Shown: positions 1-8,531 of the stretch, piece by piece
How positions within the stretch are numbered: the stretch's first letter is position 1
Layout: each line of letters starts with the position of its first letter
Assembly: GCF_003205835.1 (NCBI RefSeq)
Contig: NZ_CP029773.1
Coordinates: forward strand, 3,628,501 to 3,692,500
Length of the DNA: 64,000 nucleotides
Origin: Stenotrophomonas maltophilia
Lineage (GTDB): Bacteria > Pseudomonadota > Gammaproteobacteria > Xanthomonadales > Xanthomonadaceae
Direction: 5' to 3'
Program-made: the position numbers and the translations under genes
Notes under the pieces: generated by a model
The model's database searches: none
The model's input: the letters and a program-made list of their open reading frames with translations, nothing else
Told to the model about the DNA's origin: nothing

Positions 1-2465
1 CCCAGCGTGGCCAGGAACCGGCTTTTGGCCTGCGAGGCCTGTTCGGCCAGTTCCTGCTTGTGCACGGTCAACTGCCATTGCTGGCGGCGACGCAGGCGCA
101 CCCGGATCGACCACACCAGGGTGAGCAGCAGCAGCGAGCCGATCAGGATGTAGCCGAAGATCGCCATGCCGCTGCGCCACCAGGGCGGCAGCACCTTCAC
201 CTGCAGCTTCTGTGAGGGTGTCCATGCACCACTGGCAGTGGCTGCCTGCACTTCGATGACATAGCTTCCGGTAGGCAAACGCGAAAGCGTACGCTGGCCG
301 TTGCCGCCCTGCTCCACCCAGTTCTGGTCGTAACCGCGTACCTGGAAGCGGTAGCGGTTGCCCTGGGGATTGGCATATGACAGCAGTCGAGCGTCGATCT
401 GCAGATCGCGATCATCCGGCCCCAGCAGCAATGTGCCAGCGTTCGGCAGTGGCTGCCAGCCACGCGCATCGTCGCGGCGCACGCGCACGTCGGCAATCAC
501 CAGCGACGATTCCGGCAGCACGACGTCAGCGGCATTCACATCGAAGGCGACCAGGCCGGTCTGGGCGACTGCCAGCACGCGGCCATCGGCATTCACCGCT
601 GGCGGTCGGCTGGTGAATTCGGCGTCGGACAGGCCATCGCGTTCGTTGAACTGCTGCAGGCGCCGTGCCTTGGGATCCCAACGCAGCAGACCACGCGGCG
701 TGGTCGCCCACAGGCGTCCGTTGTCGGCCAATGCCAGGCCCCCCATGCTGACCGGTGGTACGCCGGCACTTCCATCGATGCGCTGGATCAGGCGCAGGCT
801 CATGCCATCCCACTGGTAGCGCTCGAGCGCCCCTTGGCGGGCCAGCCACAGTTGTTGCGGATCAACCCACACCAGATCGTAGATCAAACCACGCGAGACA
901 CCCGGCACCGCCTCGAAGCGCCCGGCATGCTCGCGCCAGATGCCCATGTCGCCCATCACCCAGACCTTGCCCTGGGCGTCGAAACGGATCTGCTCGATCG
1001 GTGAATCGGCCGCCTTGCGGAAATCGTCCAGCGGATAGCTGCGCAGCACGCGGCCGTCGGCACTACGCTGCTGCAGACCCAGGTTCATGACTGAAAGCCA
1101 GACCGTGCCATCAGGCGCCTGGCGCATCAGATCGATGCGCTGGCGCAGGTCGGCGCCACCATCGATGTGCCAATCCTGCAGTGCGCGTGTCGTCGGGTCA
1201 TACACAGTGATGCGACCAGCACGCCCCAGCCACAGGCGCCCATCCGGGCGCGGCAGCACCGACCACACCGCACCGCTGCCGATCTCACGATCGCTGGCCA
1301 GCAGGCGCAGCGTGCCGCGCGTATCCAGCTGGTACACGCCGTGCGCCGATCCCACGTAATAATTCTGGCCGTCACTGGCAGCGCTCAACAGGTACTGGCT
1401 GTCCAGTGGCTTGCCATCGAGCTGGTTCCAGATCGAAAAGCGGCGCCAATCCGGCGGCAGGTAGGCCAGGCCCTGGGTCAGCAGCGCCACCCACAATCCG
1501 CCCTCATGGTCCTGCAGCAGATCAAGCACGCCACTCTGCGCCGTGAGGAAGCCGCTGCCGCGGTCGCCCTCGAGCCGCCGCAGTGCGCTGGCATCGCCAC
1601 GCAGCAGACCGTCTGATGTACCCGCCCAGTAGCCCCCCTGGCGATCGGCCAGCACCAGTGCCGAACGCAGGCGGGCACTGTCGATCCAGCGCGGGCGGCT
1701 GACCCGGTCCTGCGCATCGATGCGGTACAGACCGTCGTTCTGGCTGCCGATCCAGATCGAGCCATCCGGATCGCGACTCATCCGCAGCACGCTCAACACG
1801 CCCAGCTCGCGTGGTGCCACAGATTCGAATCCGCGGCCGTTCCAGCGTGCCACCCCACGCTCGGTGCCGATCCACAGGCGCCCCTGCGCATCAACCAGGC
1901 TGCTGTAGATGGTGTTGCTGGGCAGGCCGTTCAGGCGCGCGGGGTCGTGCTTGAAGAAGCGCAGGCTGCCATCCTCCCCGAACCGGCAGACACCCTGGCT
2001 GCTGGTGCCGATCCAAAGCGCATCCTCGGCGTAGGCCAGCGTCCAGAACTGGCCCAGGCACGGACCATTGACGGCATCGAAGGTCCTGAATCGCTCGCGG
2101 TCCGCATCCAGGCGTGCCACACCCTTGCCATTGATACCCACCCAGACGCGGTCCAGCGGATCGACCAGCAGGGTCTCGATCTCATTGCCGGGCAGCGAGC
2201 CCGGCTGTTCCGGATCATGTTCCCAGACCCGCAGGGTATCGCCGTCATAGCGCACCAGGCCACCGTCGGTGGCCGCCCAGATGTGCCCCTGGCGGTCCTC
2301 GGCCAACGCCAGCACCATGCGCGAGGGCATGCCTTCGGCTGCACCGAAACGGCGCAGGCGCGGTGTTTCTGCCATGTCCGGGGCCGCAGCTGCCGAGCTC
2401 AACGCCATCAGCAACAGCCCCATGCCCACGATGCCTCGGCACCACCGGCGCCAGCCACTCGTCAT
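1..2465 (-). CDS. Hybrid-type sensor histidine kinase with periplasmic propeller domain (5' part only)
   Basis: Reading leftward from the ATG at 2463-2465, the frame stays open to the window edge (about 820 codons), so the 3' part is missing. The N-terminus has a signal peptide (Met-Thr-Ser-Gly-Trp then a Leu/Ala-rich segment ending SSAAAAPD). It is followed by many repeats of the two-component regulator propeller type; the first contains LALAEDRQGHIWAATDGGL and later ones keep G-x-IWVGS-like cores. A Y_Y_Y domain lies near 200-400, followed by a transmembrane helix around 90-190 (GYILIGSLLLLTLVWS) and a linker. The last visible residues are QAKSRFLATLG, the sequence that normally leads directly into a HisKA H-box. 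This is the architecture of periplasmic nutrient-sensing hybrid kinases; the ligand cannot be told. A hybrid receiver is inferred, because that part lies outside the window. Confidence 0.85.
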   Translation of the reverse strand, partial: MTSGWRRWCRGIVGMGLLLMALSSAAAAPDMAETPRLRRFGAAEGMPSRMVLALAEDRQGHIWAATDGGLVRYDGDTLRVWEHDPEQPGSLPGNEIETLLVDPLDRVWVGINGKGVARLDADRERFRTFDAVNGPCLGQFWTLAYAEDALWIGTSSQGVCRFGEDGSLRFFKHDPARLNGLPSNTIYSSLVDAQGRLWIGTERGVARWNGRGFESVAPRELGVLSVLRMSRDPDGSIWIGSQNDGLYRIDAQDRVSRPRWIDSARLRSALVLADRQGGYWAGTSDGLLRGDASALRRLEGDRGSGFLTAQSGVLDLLQDHEGGLWVALLTQGLAYLPPDWRRFSIWNQLDGKPLDSQYLLSAASDGQNYYVGSAHGVYQLDTRGTLRLLASDREIGSGAVWSVLPRPDGRLWLGRAGRITVYDPTTRALQDWHIDGGADLRQRIDLMRQAPDGTVWLSVMNLGLQQRSADGRVLRSYPLDDFRKAADSPIEQIRFDAQGKVWVMGDMGIWREHAGRFEAVPGVSRGLIYDLVWVDPQQLWLARQGALERYQWDGMSLRLIQRIDGSAGVPPVSMGGLALADNGRLWATTPRGLLRWDPKARRLQQFNERDGLSDAEFTSRPPAVNADGRVLAVAQTGLVAFDVNAADVVLPESSLVIADVRVRRDDARGWQPLPNAGTLLLGPDDRDLQIDARLLSYANPQGNRYRFQVRGYDQNWVEQGGNGQRTLSRLPTGSYVIEVQAATASGAWTPSQKLQVKVLPPWWRSGMAIFGYILIGSLLLLTLVWSIRVRLRRRQQWQLTVHKQELAEQASQAKSRFLATL

Positions 2466-2629
2466 CCTGAACCCCCTGTCCTGGCCCGATTGTCACACAG
2501 GGCCGGGTTCATGGCTGCAACAGCCTGTTTCCACGGGTGGCCCCACCACGAACTGTTGCAGCCATGTGCGCATCGTTGGCAGGGGCCTGTGCGTATGATC
2601 ACAGCGTCCCCTTCCGGAGCCCGCCATCG

Positions 2630-3262
2630 ATGCGTCCCTGCCTGGCCCTGCTGCCCATGCTGCTCGCCACCGCCCCCGCCTGGGCGGACGCAGACACCTA
2701 TCGCCTCGATCCGGTGCATACACGGGTGTTGTTCACCATCGACCACGCGGGCTACTCGCAGGCCATGGGTACGGTCTCCGGCAGTGAAGGCCGCCTGCAG
2801 TTCGATCCCGACAACTGGCGCGAAGCCACGCTGGACGTCGAGGTACCCGTGTCGCGATTGGACCTTGGTGACGCCAAATGGAACCAGGCCACGCTGGCCC
2901 GCAGCCTGCTCGACGGCGAGCGTTTCCCCAGCGCACGCTTCGTCTCCAGCCGGGTCGAACCGATCGATGCCAAGCGTGCGCACGTGATCGGTACCCTGAC
3001 CCTGCGCGGCGTCAGCCAGGAAGTCACCCTGGACGTGACCCTCAATGCCATCAAGCGCTACCCCCTCCCCCCGTTCCGACGCACCGCCGGTTTTTCCGCC
3101 AGCACCACGCTGAGCCGGCGCGCGTTCGGCATCACCGCCTGGCCGGGCGTCATCGGTGATGCAGTACAGCTGAGGATCGAGGCTGAAGCCACCCTCGACC
3201 GCAGCGACGCCCCGGGAACTCCCGCTCCCGTTCCGCACTCCGACCCCAAGACGGCCCGCTAG
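2630..3262 (+). CDS. YceI family periplasmic protein (first copy)
   Basis: A 210-residue protein with a signal peptide (MRPCLALLPMLLATAPAWAD). The mature part starts with DTYRLDPVHTRVLFTIDHAG, the characteristic YceI N-terminal strand; YceI proteins are lipocalin-like barrels that bind polyisoprenoid/amphiphilic ligands in the periplasm. The LTLRGVSQEVTLDVTLN stretch is also typical of the family. The ATG at 2630 was chosen over in-frame upstream starts because it begins the signal peptide and follows a GGAG-like Shine-Dalgarno at about 2616-2619. It is first in a three-gene operon with cytochrome b561 (10 nt gap) and a second yceI. The function of YceI proteins is poorly established. Confidence 0.9.
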   Translation: MRPCLALLPMLLATAPAWADADTYRLDPVHTRVLFTIDHAGYSQAMGTVSGSEGRLQFDPDNWREATLDVEVPVSRLDLGDAKWNQATLARSLLDGERFPSARFVSSRVEPIDAKRAHVIGTLTLRGVSQEVTLDVTLNAIKRYPLPPFRRTAGFSASTTLSRRAFGITAWPGVIGDAVQLRIEAEATLDRSDAPGTPAPVPHSDPKTAR

Positions 3263-3272
3263 AGGACCTTTC

Positions 3273-3845
3273 ATGACCGCCAAGAACACCCCCGCCGCCT
3301 GGGGGAGTGTCAGCCAGATCCTGCACTGGTTGATCGCACTGCTGATCCTCGCCCTGGGCGTGGTCGGCCTGACCATGGGCGAACTGCCCAAGACCCCCAA
3401 GTACTTCTGGGTCTACACCGCACACAAGTCGATCGGCATTACCGTACTGGCGCTGGTGCTGTTCCGCCTCGGCTGGCGCCTGTACGCCGGCGCCCCCAGG
3501 CCGGTGCCGGGCGTGCCCAGCTGGCAGGAGCGCATCGCCAGCGCCACCCACGTGCTGTTGTATGTGCTGATGTTCGCCATCCCGCTGTCGGGCTGGCTGT
3601 ACGACTCGGCCAGTGGCCTGCGCCCGTTCCGCTGGTTCGGCCTGGTCGACGTGCCCAAGCTGAGTGGCCCGGATCCGCAGGTCGTCGCGGTGTCCCATGC
3701 CCTCCACGAATACGGCTTCTGGCTGTTGATCGCGGTGGTGCTGGCCCATGCCGGTGCTGCCCTCTACCACCACCTGTTCCAGCGCGATGCGACGTTGTCC
3801 CGCATGTTGCCGCGCGGCTGGCTCGCCTCCCCTCAGAAGGACTGA
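3273..3845 (+). CDS. Cytochrome b561 (CybB/YceJ family)
   Basis: A 190-residue integral membrane protein with four hydrophobic helices: LHWLIALLILALGVVGLTMG, KSIGITVLALVLFRLGWRLY, THVLLYVLMFAIPLSGWLYD and YGFWLLIAVVLAHAGAALYHH. Heme-ligand histidines lie in the first helix (SQILHWL), in AHKSIG, and near the C-terminus (HALHEYG, LAHAGAALYHHLF), the usual pattern of di-heme b561 quinol oxidoreductases. It lies between two yceI genes with gaps of 10 and 3 nt, the arrangement found as yceJ-yceI in other proteobacteria, so the three probably act together at the periplasmic face. Confidence 0.92.
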   Translation: MTAKNTPAAWGSVSQILHWLIALLILALGVVGLTMGELPKTPKYFWVYTAHKSIGITVLALVLFRLGWRLYAGAPRPVPGVPSWQERIASATHVLLYVLMFAIPLSGWLYDSASGLRPFRWFGLVDVPKLSGPDPQVVAVSHALHEYGFWLLIAVVLAHAGAALYHHLFQRDATLSRMLPRGWLASPQKD

Positions 3846-3848
3846 CCG

Positions 3849-4421
3849 ATGAACCTGAAACTGACCACCCCGGCCGCCGTGGCCGCCGCCCTGGCCGGCA
3901 TGCTGGCCACTGCTCCGGCGCTCGCCGCCGACTACGCGCAGGCTCCCGGCGCCGGTTCGATCCTGGTGTTCGCCACCAAGTACGACGGTGAAGTGTTCAC
4001 CGGCAGCTTCCCGGGCTTTGCCACCAAGCTCAGCTTCGACCCGGCCAATCCGGCCGCCGGTTCGCTGGACGTGGTGATTCCGCTGGCCGGTGCCAAGAGC
4101 GGCAACAGCGACCGCGACTCGACCCTGCAGGGCGCCGACTTCTTCAACGTCGGCAAGTTCGCCACTGCGCGCTACACCGCCAAGGGCTTCCGCGCGGTGG
4201 GCAATGACCAGTTCGCCGCCGATGGCACGCTGGAGCTGCGCGGCGTCAGCAAACCGGTCACCCTTACTTTCACCTGGAAGCCGGGCACCCAGCCGGTGCT
4301 GACCGGCAAGGCCACGGTCAAGCGCCTGGACTTCGGTGTCGGCGGCGGTGACTGGGCCGATACCAAGACCATCCCGGACGACACCGCGATCAGCACGATC
4401 GTGAAGTTCAACGCGAAATAA
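3849..4421 (+). CDS. YceI family periplasmic protein (second copy)
   Basis: A 190-residue protein with a signal peptide cleaved near APALAADYAQ. It carries family hallmarks such as the internal DRDSTLQGADFFNVGKFATARY and LELRGVSKPVTLTF. It starts three nucleotides after the cytochrome b561 stop. It is divergent from the first YceI of this operon, so the two are old paralogs rather than a fresh duplication. A strong hairpin follows at 4428-4448. Ligand and role are unknown. Confidence 0.9.
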   Translation: MNLKLTTPAAVAAALAGMLATAPALAADYAQAPGAGSILVFATKYDGEVFTGSFPGFATKLSFDPANPAAGSLDVVIPLAGAKSGNSDRDSTLQGADFFNVGKFATARYTAKGFRAVGNDQFAADGTLELRGVSKPVTLTFTWKPGTQPVLTGKATVKRLDFGVGGGDWADTKTIPDDTAISTIVKFNAK

Positions 4422-4427
4422 GCAACA

Positions 4428-4448
4428 GGCCGGGGCACCGCCCCGGCC
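4428..4448 (+). terminator. Hairpin after the yceI operon
   Basis: GGCCGGGGC and GCCCCGGCC form a 9-bp perfect stem with a 3-nt loop, directly after the second yceI stop. There is no T-run, so intrinsic termination is inferred only; the adjacent SMAG repeat may contribute. Confidence 0.5.
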
Positions 4449-4458
4449 ATCATCTCCG

Positions 4459-4524
4459 GTAGCGCCGGCCACTGGCCGGCAACCTCAGCGATCCGGGCAG
4501 TTGCCGGCCAGCGGCCGGCACTAC
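4459..4524. repeat. SMAG repeat, dimer (GTAG...CTAC)
   Basis: Two hairpins in inverted orientation, each with a terminal GTAG: GTAGCGCCGGCCACTGGCC on the left and its mirror ending CGGCCGGCACTAC on the right. This matches the S. maltophilia GTAG (SMAG) family of REP-like elements. It lies between convergent genes. Its right-hand GTAG contains the TAG stop codon (4521-4523) of the minus-strand thioredoxin-fold gene. Confidence 0.88.
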
Positions 4525-4766
4525 CGATCGACGGCCAGCCAGGCCTGCACCGTGGCGGCATCGAACGGCCAGTCCAGCTCACGCTCGCCGCGCTCGTCAC
4601 GCAGCACCGGCACCCGCGCGCCGTAGCGTGCTTCCAGCGCCGGCTGGTCATCCAGGAACACCGATTCGAACTCCGGGGCCCGCGCCTTGGCCAGTTCGGC
4701 CAGGGCCATGTCGCACAGGTGGCAATCGTCACGTTGGATCAGGGTCAACACCGGTCGGGCTCCCAT
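4521..4766 (-). CDS. Glutaredoxin-like thioredoxin-fold protein (DUF836 type)
   Basis: A small 81-residue protein with a CxxC redox motif (RDDCHLCDMALAEL) after the first strand (MGARPVLTLIQ). The cis-Pro motif follows as RVPVLRD, and the end is short and acidic. Length and motifs match the glutaredoxin-like DUF836/YruB-type family, which is common beside serine dehydratase in Xanthomonadaceae. The ATG at 4766 was chosen because the upstream frame overlaps the divergent sdaA promoter. The stop codon is formed by the GTAG end of the adjacent SMAG repeat. Substrate unknown. Confidence 0.8.
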   Translation of the reverse strand: MGARPVLTLIQRDDCHLCDMALAELAKARAPEFESVFLDDQPALEARYGARVPVLRDERGERELDWPFDAATVQAWLAVDR

Positions 4767-4811
4767 GGCGGAAATGCTGCGCCGCAGCCATCGGATGGCC
4801 CGGCAAGCCGT

Positions 4812-4817
4812 TAGAAT
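4812..4817 (+). promoter_or_regulatory. -10 element upstream of sdaA
   Basis: TAGAAT, one mismatch to TATAAT, 33 nt before the sdaA start. No convincing -35 hexamer was seen. Confidence 0.4.
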
Positions 4818-4850
4818 AGCGGCTTGTCCGGTACCCGCAGTTTGGCATCC

Positions 4851-6233
4851 ATGGCTGTCAGCACGTTCGACGTTTTCAAGATCGGCATTGGTCCGAGTTC
4901 CTCGCACACCGTCGGGCCGATGAAGGCCGCCGAGCGATTCATCCATCGCTGGCTGCTCGATCCGGGCCGCCTGCACGAGGTCGCGCGCATCCGCGCCGAT
5001 GTCTATGGCTCGCTGGCGCTGACCGGCCGCGGCCATGGCACCGACAAGGCGATCCTGCTGGGCCTGGAGGGCCAGCGGCCGAACCTGATCGACCCGGACA
5101 TCATCCCGGCCACCCTGGAGCGCATCCGCAGCAGCAAGCGCATCCAGCTGATGGGCCAGCACGAGATCGCCTTCGACGAGAAGCGCGACCTCGGCATGAA
5201 CAAGCGCCAGAAGCTGCCGTACCACACCAACGGCATGCGTTTCACCGCGTACAACGCCGACGATGAAGTGATCGCCACCCGCGATTACTACTCGGTCGGA
5301 GGCGGCTTCGTGGTCAACCAGGACGACGCGGCCGATGACCGCATCGTGCCCGACGAGACCCCGCTGCCCTACCCGTTCAAGAGCGGCGACGAGCTGCTGG
5401 CGCAGACCGCACGCAGCGGCCTGAGCATCGCCCAGCTGATGTTCGAGAACGAGAAGTGCTGGCGCAGCGAAGACGAGATCCGCGCCAACCTGCGCGAGAT
5501 CTGGAGCGCGATGCAGTCGTGCGTCGCGCGGGGCATCCGCGAGGAAGGCGTGCTGCCGGGTGGCCTGAAGGTCGGCCGTCGTGCACCGGCGCTGTACCGC
5601 GAGCTGTCGTCGAAGCCGGAAGCGGCGATGCGCGACCCGCTGACCACGCTGGACTGGGTTAACCTGTACGCACTGGCAGTGAACGAGGAAAACGCTGCCG
5701 GTGGCCGCGTGGTGACCGCGCCGACCAACGGTGCAGCCGGCGTACTGCCGGCGGTGCTGCATTACTTCGACCGTTTCTGCCCGGGCGCGAACGAGCAGCG
5801 TGTGTTCGACTTCCTGCTGACCTCGGCGGCGATCGGCATCCTGTACAAGGAAAATGCTTCGATTTCCGGTGCCGAAGTGGGCTGCCAGGGCGAAGTGGGC
5901 GTGGCCTGCTCGATGGCGGCCGGGGGCCTGGTTGCGGCACTGGGTGGCAACCCGAGCCAGATCGAGAACGCCGCGGAAATCGGCATGGAACACAACCTTG
6001 GCCTGACCTGCGACCCGATCGGCGGCCTGGTGCAGATCCCCTGCATCGAGCGCAACGCGATGGGCGCGGTGAAGGCGATCAATGCCTCCCGCATGGCGAT
6101 GCGTGGCGACGGCAAGCACAAGGTGTCGCTGGACAAGGTCATCAAGACCATGCGCGATACCGGCCGCGACATGCAGGACAAGTACAAGGAAACCAGCCGC
6201 GGTGGCCTGGCGGTGAACGTCATCGAGTGCTGA
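4851..6233 (+). CDS. sdaA: L-serine dehydratase (iron-sulfur, single-chain)
   Basis: A 460-residue protein that deaminates L-serine to pyruvate and ammonia. It has the fused beta and alpha domains of the bacterial iron-sulfur enzyme. The N-terminus [21 protein letters not shown] is the family signature. The [4Fe-4S] cysteines are seen in [20 protein letters not shown] and in [18 protein letters not shown]. The ATG at 4851 was chosen over an in-frame site 9 codons earlier because homologs begin directly with M-x-V-S-x-F-D-V-F-K. It is followed by a SMAG repeat, which may act as its 3' end. Confidence 0.96.
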   Translation: MAVSTFDVFKIGIGPSSSHTVGPMKAAERFIHRWLLDPGRLHEVARIRADVYGSLALTGRGHGTDKAILLGLEGQRPNLIDPDIIPATLERIRSSKRIQLMGQHEIAFDEKRDLGMNKRQKLPYHTNGMRFTAYNADDEVIATRDYYSVGGGFVVNQDDAADDRIVPDETPLPYPFKSGDELLAQTARSGLSIAQLMFENEKCWRSEDEIRANLREIWSAMQSCVARGIREEGVLPGGLKVGRRAPALYRELSSKPEAAMRDPLTTLDWVNLYALAVNEENAAGGRVVTAPTNGAAGVLPAVLHYFDRFCPGANEQRVFDFLLTSAAIGILYKENASISGAEVGCQGEVGVACSMAAGGLVAALGGNPSQIENAAEIGMEHNLGLTCDPIGGLVQIPCIERNAMGAVKAINASRMAMRGDGKHKVSLDKVIKTMRDTGRDMQDKYKETSRGGLAVNVIEC

Positions 6234-6236
6234 GTT

Positions 6237-6298
6237 GTAGAGCCGAGCCCATGCTCGGCTGATCGGGTAGGAGCAGCCGAGCGTGGGCTCGGCTCTAC
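6237..6298. repeat. SMAG repeat, dimer
   Basis: GTAGAGCCGAGCCCATGCTC and the inverted copy ending GGGCTCGGCTCTAC, separated by a short spacer. It starts four bases after the sdaA stop, between two genes in the same direction. Confidence 0.88.
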
Positions 6299-6361
6299 AT
6301 CGGACGACACCGTCACCATGTTCCGGTTAGGCTCGGGGCTCCCCTGCCCCGGATTGGCCCC

Positions 6362-7357
6362 ATGCGCGTGATCGCTGCTGCCCTGCTTGCCTGCCTGCCG
6401 CTGTCCGCGCTTGCCGCGCCGACCTATGGTCCGCGGCTGGAAGGTTTCGACTACGGCTATCCGGTGAAGATCTTCGCGCTGGAGTCGCAGCGGCAGCCAC
6501 TGGAAATGGCCTATCTGGATGTCCTGCCCAAACGCCGCGCCATCGGCGTGGTGGTGCTGCTGCATGGCAAGAATTTCTGCGCAGCCACCTGGCAGCAGAC
6601 CATCGCGCCGCTGCTGAACGCCGGCTACCGGGTGATCGCCCCGGACCAGGTGGGCTTCTGCAAATCCAGCAAGCCCGAGCGTTACCAGTACACGTTCGCG
6701 CAGCTGGCGGCCAATACCCACGCCCTGCTGCAGCAGCTGCAGCTGGAGGACATGCCGGTGCACCTGGTCGGCCACTCGATGGGCGGCATGCTGGCGGTGC
6801 GCTACGCGTTGATGTACCCGCAGGACCTGCACAGCCTGTCACTGGTCAATCCGATCGGGCTGGAGGACTGGAAGGCGCTGGGCGTGCCATGGCGCAGCGT
6901 CGATGCATGGTATGCCGGCGAACTGAAAACCAGCTATGACAGCATCCGCCGCTACCAGCTGGACGTGTACTACGACGGCACGTGGAAGCCGGCGTACGAA
7001 CCATGGGCACGCATGCAATCAGGCATGTATGAAGGCCCGGGCAGGCAGGCCGTTGCGTGGAGCCAGGCACTGGCCTCGGACATGGTGTTCAACCAGCCGG
7101 TGGTCTACGAACTGAAGAACCTGCAGGTACCGACCACGCTGTTCATCGGCCAGAAGGACCGCACCGCGATCGGCCGTGACCTGGCGCCGCCGGAGGTGAA
7201 GGCGACGCTGGGTAATTATCCGGCGCTGGGCAGAGCAGCGGCCGCGGCGATTCCCGGCGCGACGCTGGTCGAATTCCCCGAACTGGGCCATTCGCCACAG
7301 GTGCAGGACCCCAAGCAGTTCAACAGCGCATTGTTGAAGGCCTTGAAGTCCCGCTGA
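6362..7357 (+). CDS. Secreted alpha/beta hydrolase
   Basis: A 331-residue protein with a signal peptide (MRVIAAALLACLPLSALAAP) and an alpha/beta-hydrolase fold. The oxyanion loop is VVVLLHGKNFCAATW, the nucleophile elbow is HLVGHSMGGMLAV (Ser), the acid is probably in FIGQKDRTAIG, and the base is in ELGHSPQ (His). The LEGFDYGYPVKIFALESQRQ opening is shared with periplasmic hydrolases of unknown substrate. The upstream gap has only a SMAG repeat and a possible promoter. A second SMAG repeat follows at 7373. Confidence 0.88.
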   Translation: MRVIAAALLACLPLSALAAPTYGPRLEGFDYGYPVKIFALESQRQPLEMAYLDVLPKRRAIGVVVLLHGKNFCAATWQQTIAPLLNAGYRVIAPDQVGFCKSSKPERYQYTFAQLAANTHALLQQLQLEDMPVHLVGHSMGGMLAVRYALMYPQDLHSLSLVNPIGLEDWKALGVPWRSVDAWYAGELKTSYDSIRRYQLDVYYDGTWKPAYEPWARMQSGMYEGPGRQAVAWSQALASDMVFNQPVVYELKNLQVPTTLFIGQKDRTAIGRDLAPPEVKATLGNYPALGRAAAAAIPGATLVEFPELGHSPQVQDPKQFNSALLKALKSR

Positions 7358-7372
7358 CCGACGGCTGCTTGT

Positions 7373-7450
7373 GTAGAGCCGAGCCCATGCTCGGCTCATC
7401 CAGCAGGAGGCGATTCCGCCAGGAGCAGCCGAGCATGGGCTCGGCTCTAC
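7373..7450. repeat. SMAG repeat, dimer with long spacer
   Basis: GTAGAGCCGAGCCCATGCTC on the left and GCATGGGCTCGGCTCTAC on the right, with a spacer longer than in the other copies. It occupies the gap between the convergent hydrolase and hom genes. Confidence 0.88.
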
Positions 7451-7463
7451 ACAAGCGATGCGA

Positions 7464-8531
7464 TCAACCTACGATCCGCAGTACGTCATCCAGCAGCGCG
7501 GCTGCGGTGACTTCCGCGCCCGCGCCCGGTCCCTGGATCAACAACGGTTGGCGGCGGTAGCGATCGCTGTGGATGGCCACGCGGTTGTCGGTGCCCGCGC
7601 CCTGTGCCAGCGGATGATCGGCCGGCAGCTCGCGCAGGCCCACCTGCGCCCCTTCGCCATCAACGCGGCCGACGAAACGCAGCACACGACCGTTGTCGCG
7701 CGCCTGCTGCCAACGCGCCTGCAACGGCGCATCCAGTTGCTCCAGTGCGGCCACCGCATCTTCCAGCGGCAACGCCGCCAGCGCATCAGGCACCAGCGAA
7801 TCCACCTGTACCTGCGACGCATCCAATGCCAGGCCGCTGCTGCGCGCCAGGATCAGCAGCTTGCGGCGTACATCTTCGCCGGACAGGTCCAGGCGTGGAT
7901 CCGGCTCGGTGTAGCCCGCCGCCAGTGCTTCCCGCACCGCCACCGAAAACGGCGACTGGCCGTCATAGCGATGGAACAGCCATGCCAGCGAACCGGACAG
8001 CACGCCTTCGATGGCATGGATGTGATCGCCACCGGCCACCAGCGCACGCAGGCTGCTCAACAGCGGCAGGCCCGCGCCCACCGTCGCGCTGTCGCCATAG
8101 CGTGCGCCACTGTCGGCACAGCTTTCAGCAATGGCCTGCGCGCGGGCCAGCTGCGCACCACGGCCCAGCTTGTTGGCGGTCACCACGTGCACGCCGCGCG
8201 CCAGCCACTGCACGTGGCGTGCGGCGACGTCTTCGCTGGCGGTGGCGTCGACCACCACGTCACCCCGTTCCAGCCCTTCGGCGCTCGCCCACGGCGGCGA
8301 ACTCTGGCCATCGCGGGGTGCACGACGTGCCAGTTCCAAGGGCAGCGCCAGGTCGCGATCGATCTCCAGCGCGGTGCGTGAATTGGCCAGCCACTGCACG
8401 CTGGGCAGTTCCAGGCCACGTGCCTGCAACGCCTGGTAGCGCTGCACGAAGGCTGAGCCGACCGTGCCAGTGCCGAGCAGCGCCAGGCGCCCCGCGCCCA
8501 GCGCAGGAATGTCAGCGGCGAGCGCGCTCAT
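7464..8531 (-). CDS. hom: Homoserine dehydrogenase
   Basis: A 355-residue monofunctional enzyme reducing aspartate semialdehyde to homoserine. The NAD(P)-binding motif is LALLGTGTVGSAFV. The family signature is seen as GYTEPDPRLDLSGEDVRRKL, and DATASEDVAARHVQWL and VVTANKLG are typical of the catalytic domain. It lacks the aspartokinase and ACT parts. Its ATG overlaps the stop of metB (ATGA), so translation is likely coupled. It is the last gene of the riboswitch-controlled operon. Confidence 0.95.
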   Translation of the reverse strand: MSALAADIPALGAGRLALLGTGTVGSAFVQRYQALQARGLELPSVQWLANSRTALEIDRDLALPLELARRAPRDGQSSPPWASAEGLERGDVVVDATASEDVAARHVQWLARGVHVVTANKLGRGAQLARAQAIAESCADSGARYGDSATVGAGLPLLSSLRALVAGGDHIHAIEGVLSGSLAWLFHRYDGQSPFSVAVREALAAGYTEPDPRLDLSGEDVRRKLLILARSSGLALDASQVQVDSLVPDALAALPLEDAVAALEQLDAPLQARWQQARDNGRVLRFVGRVDGEGAQVGLRELPADHPLAQGAGTDNRVAIHSDRYRRQPLLIQGPGAGAEVTAAALLDDVLRIVG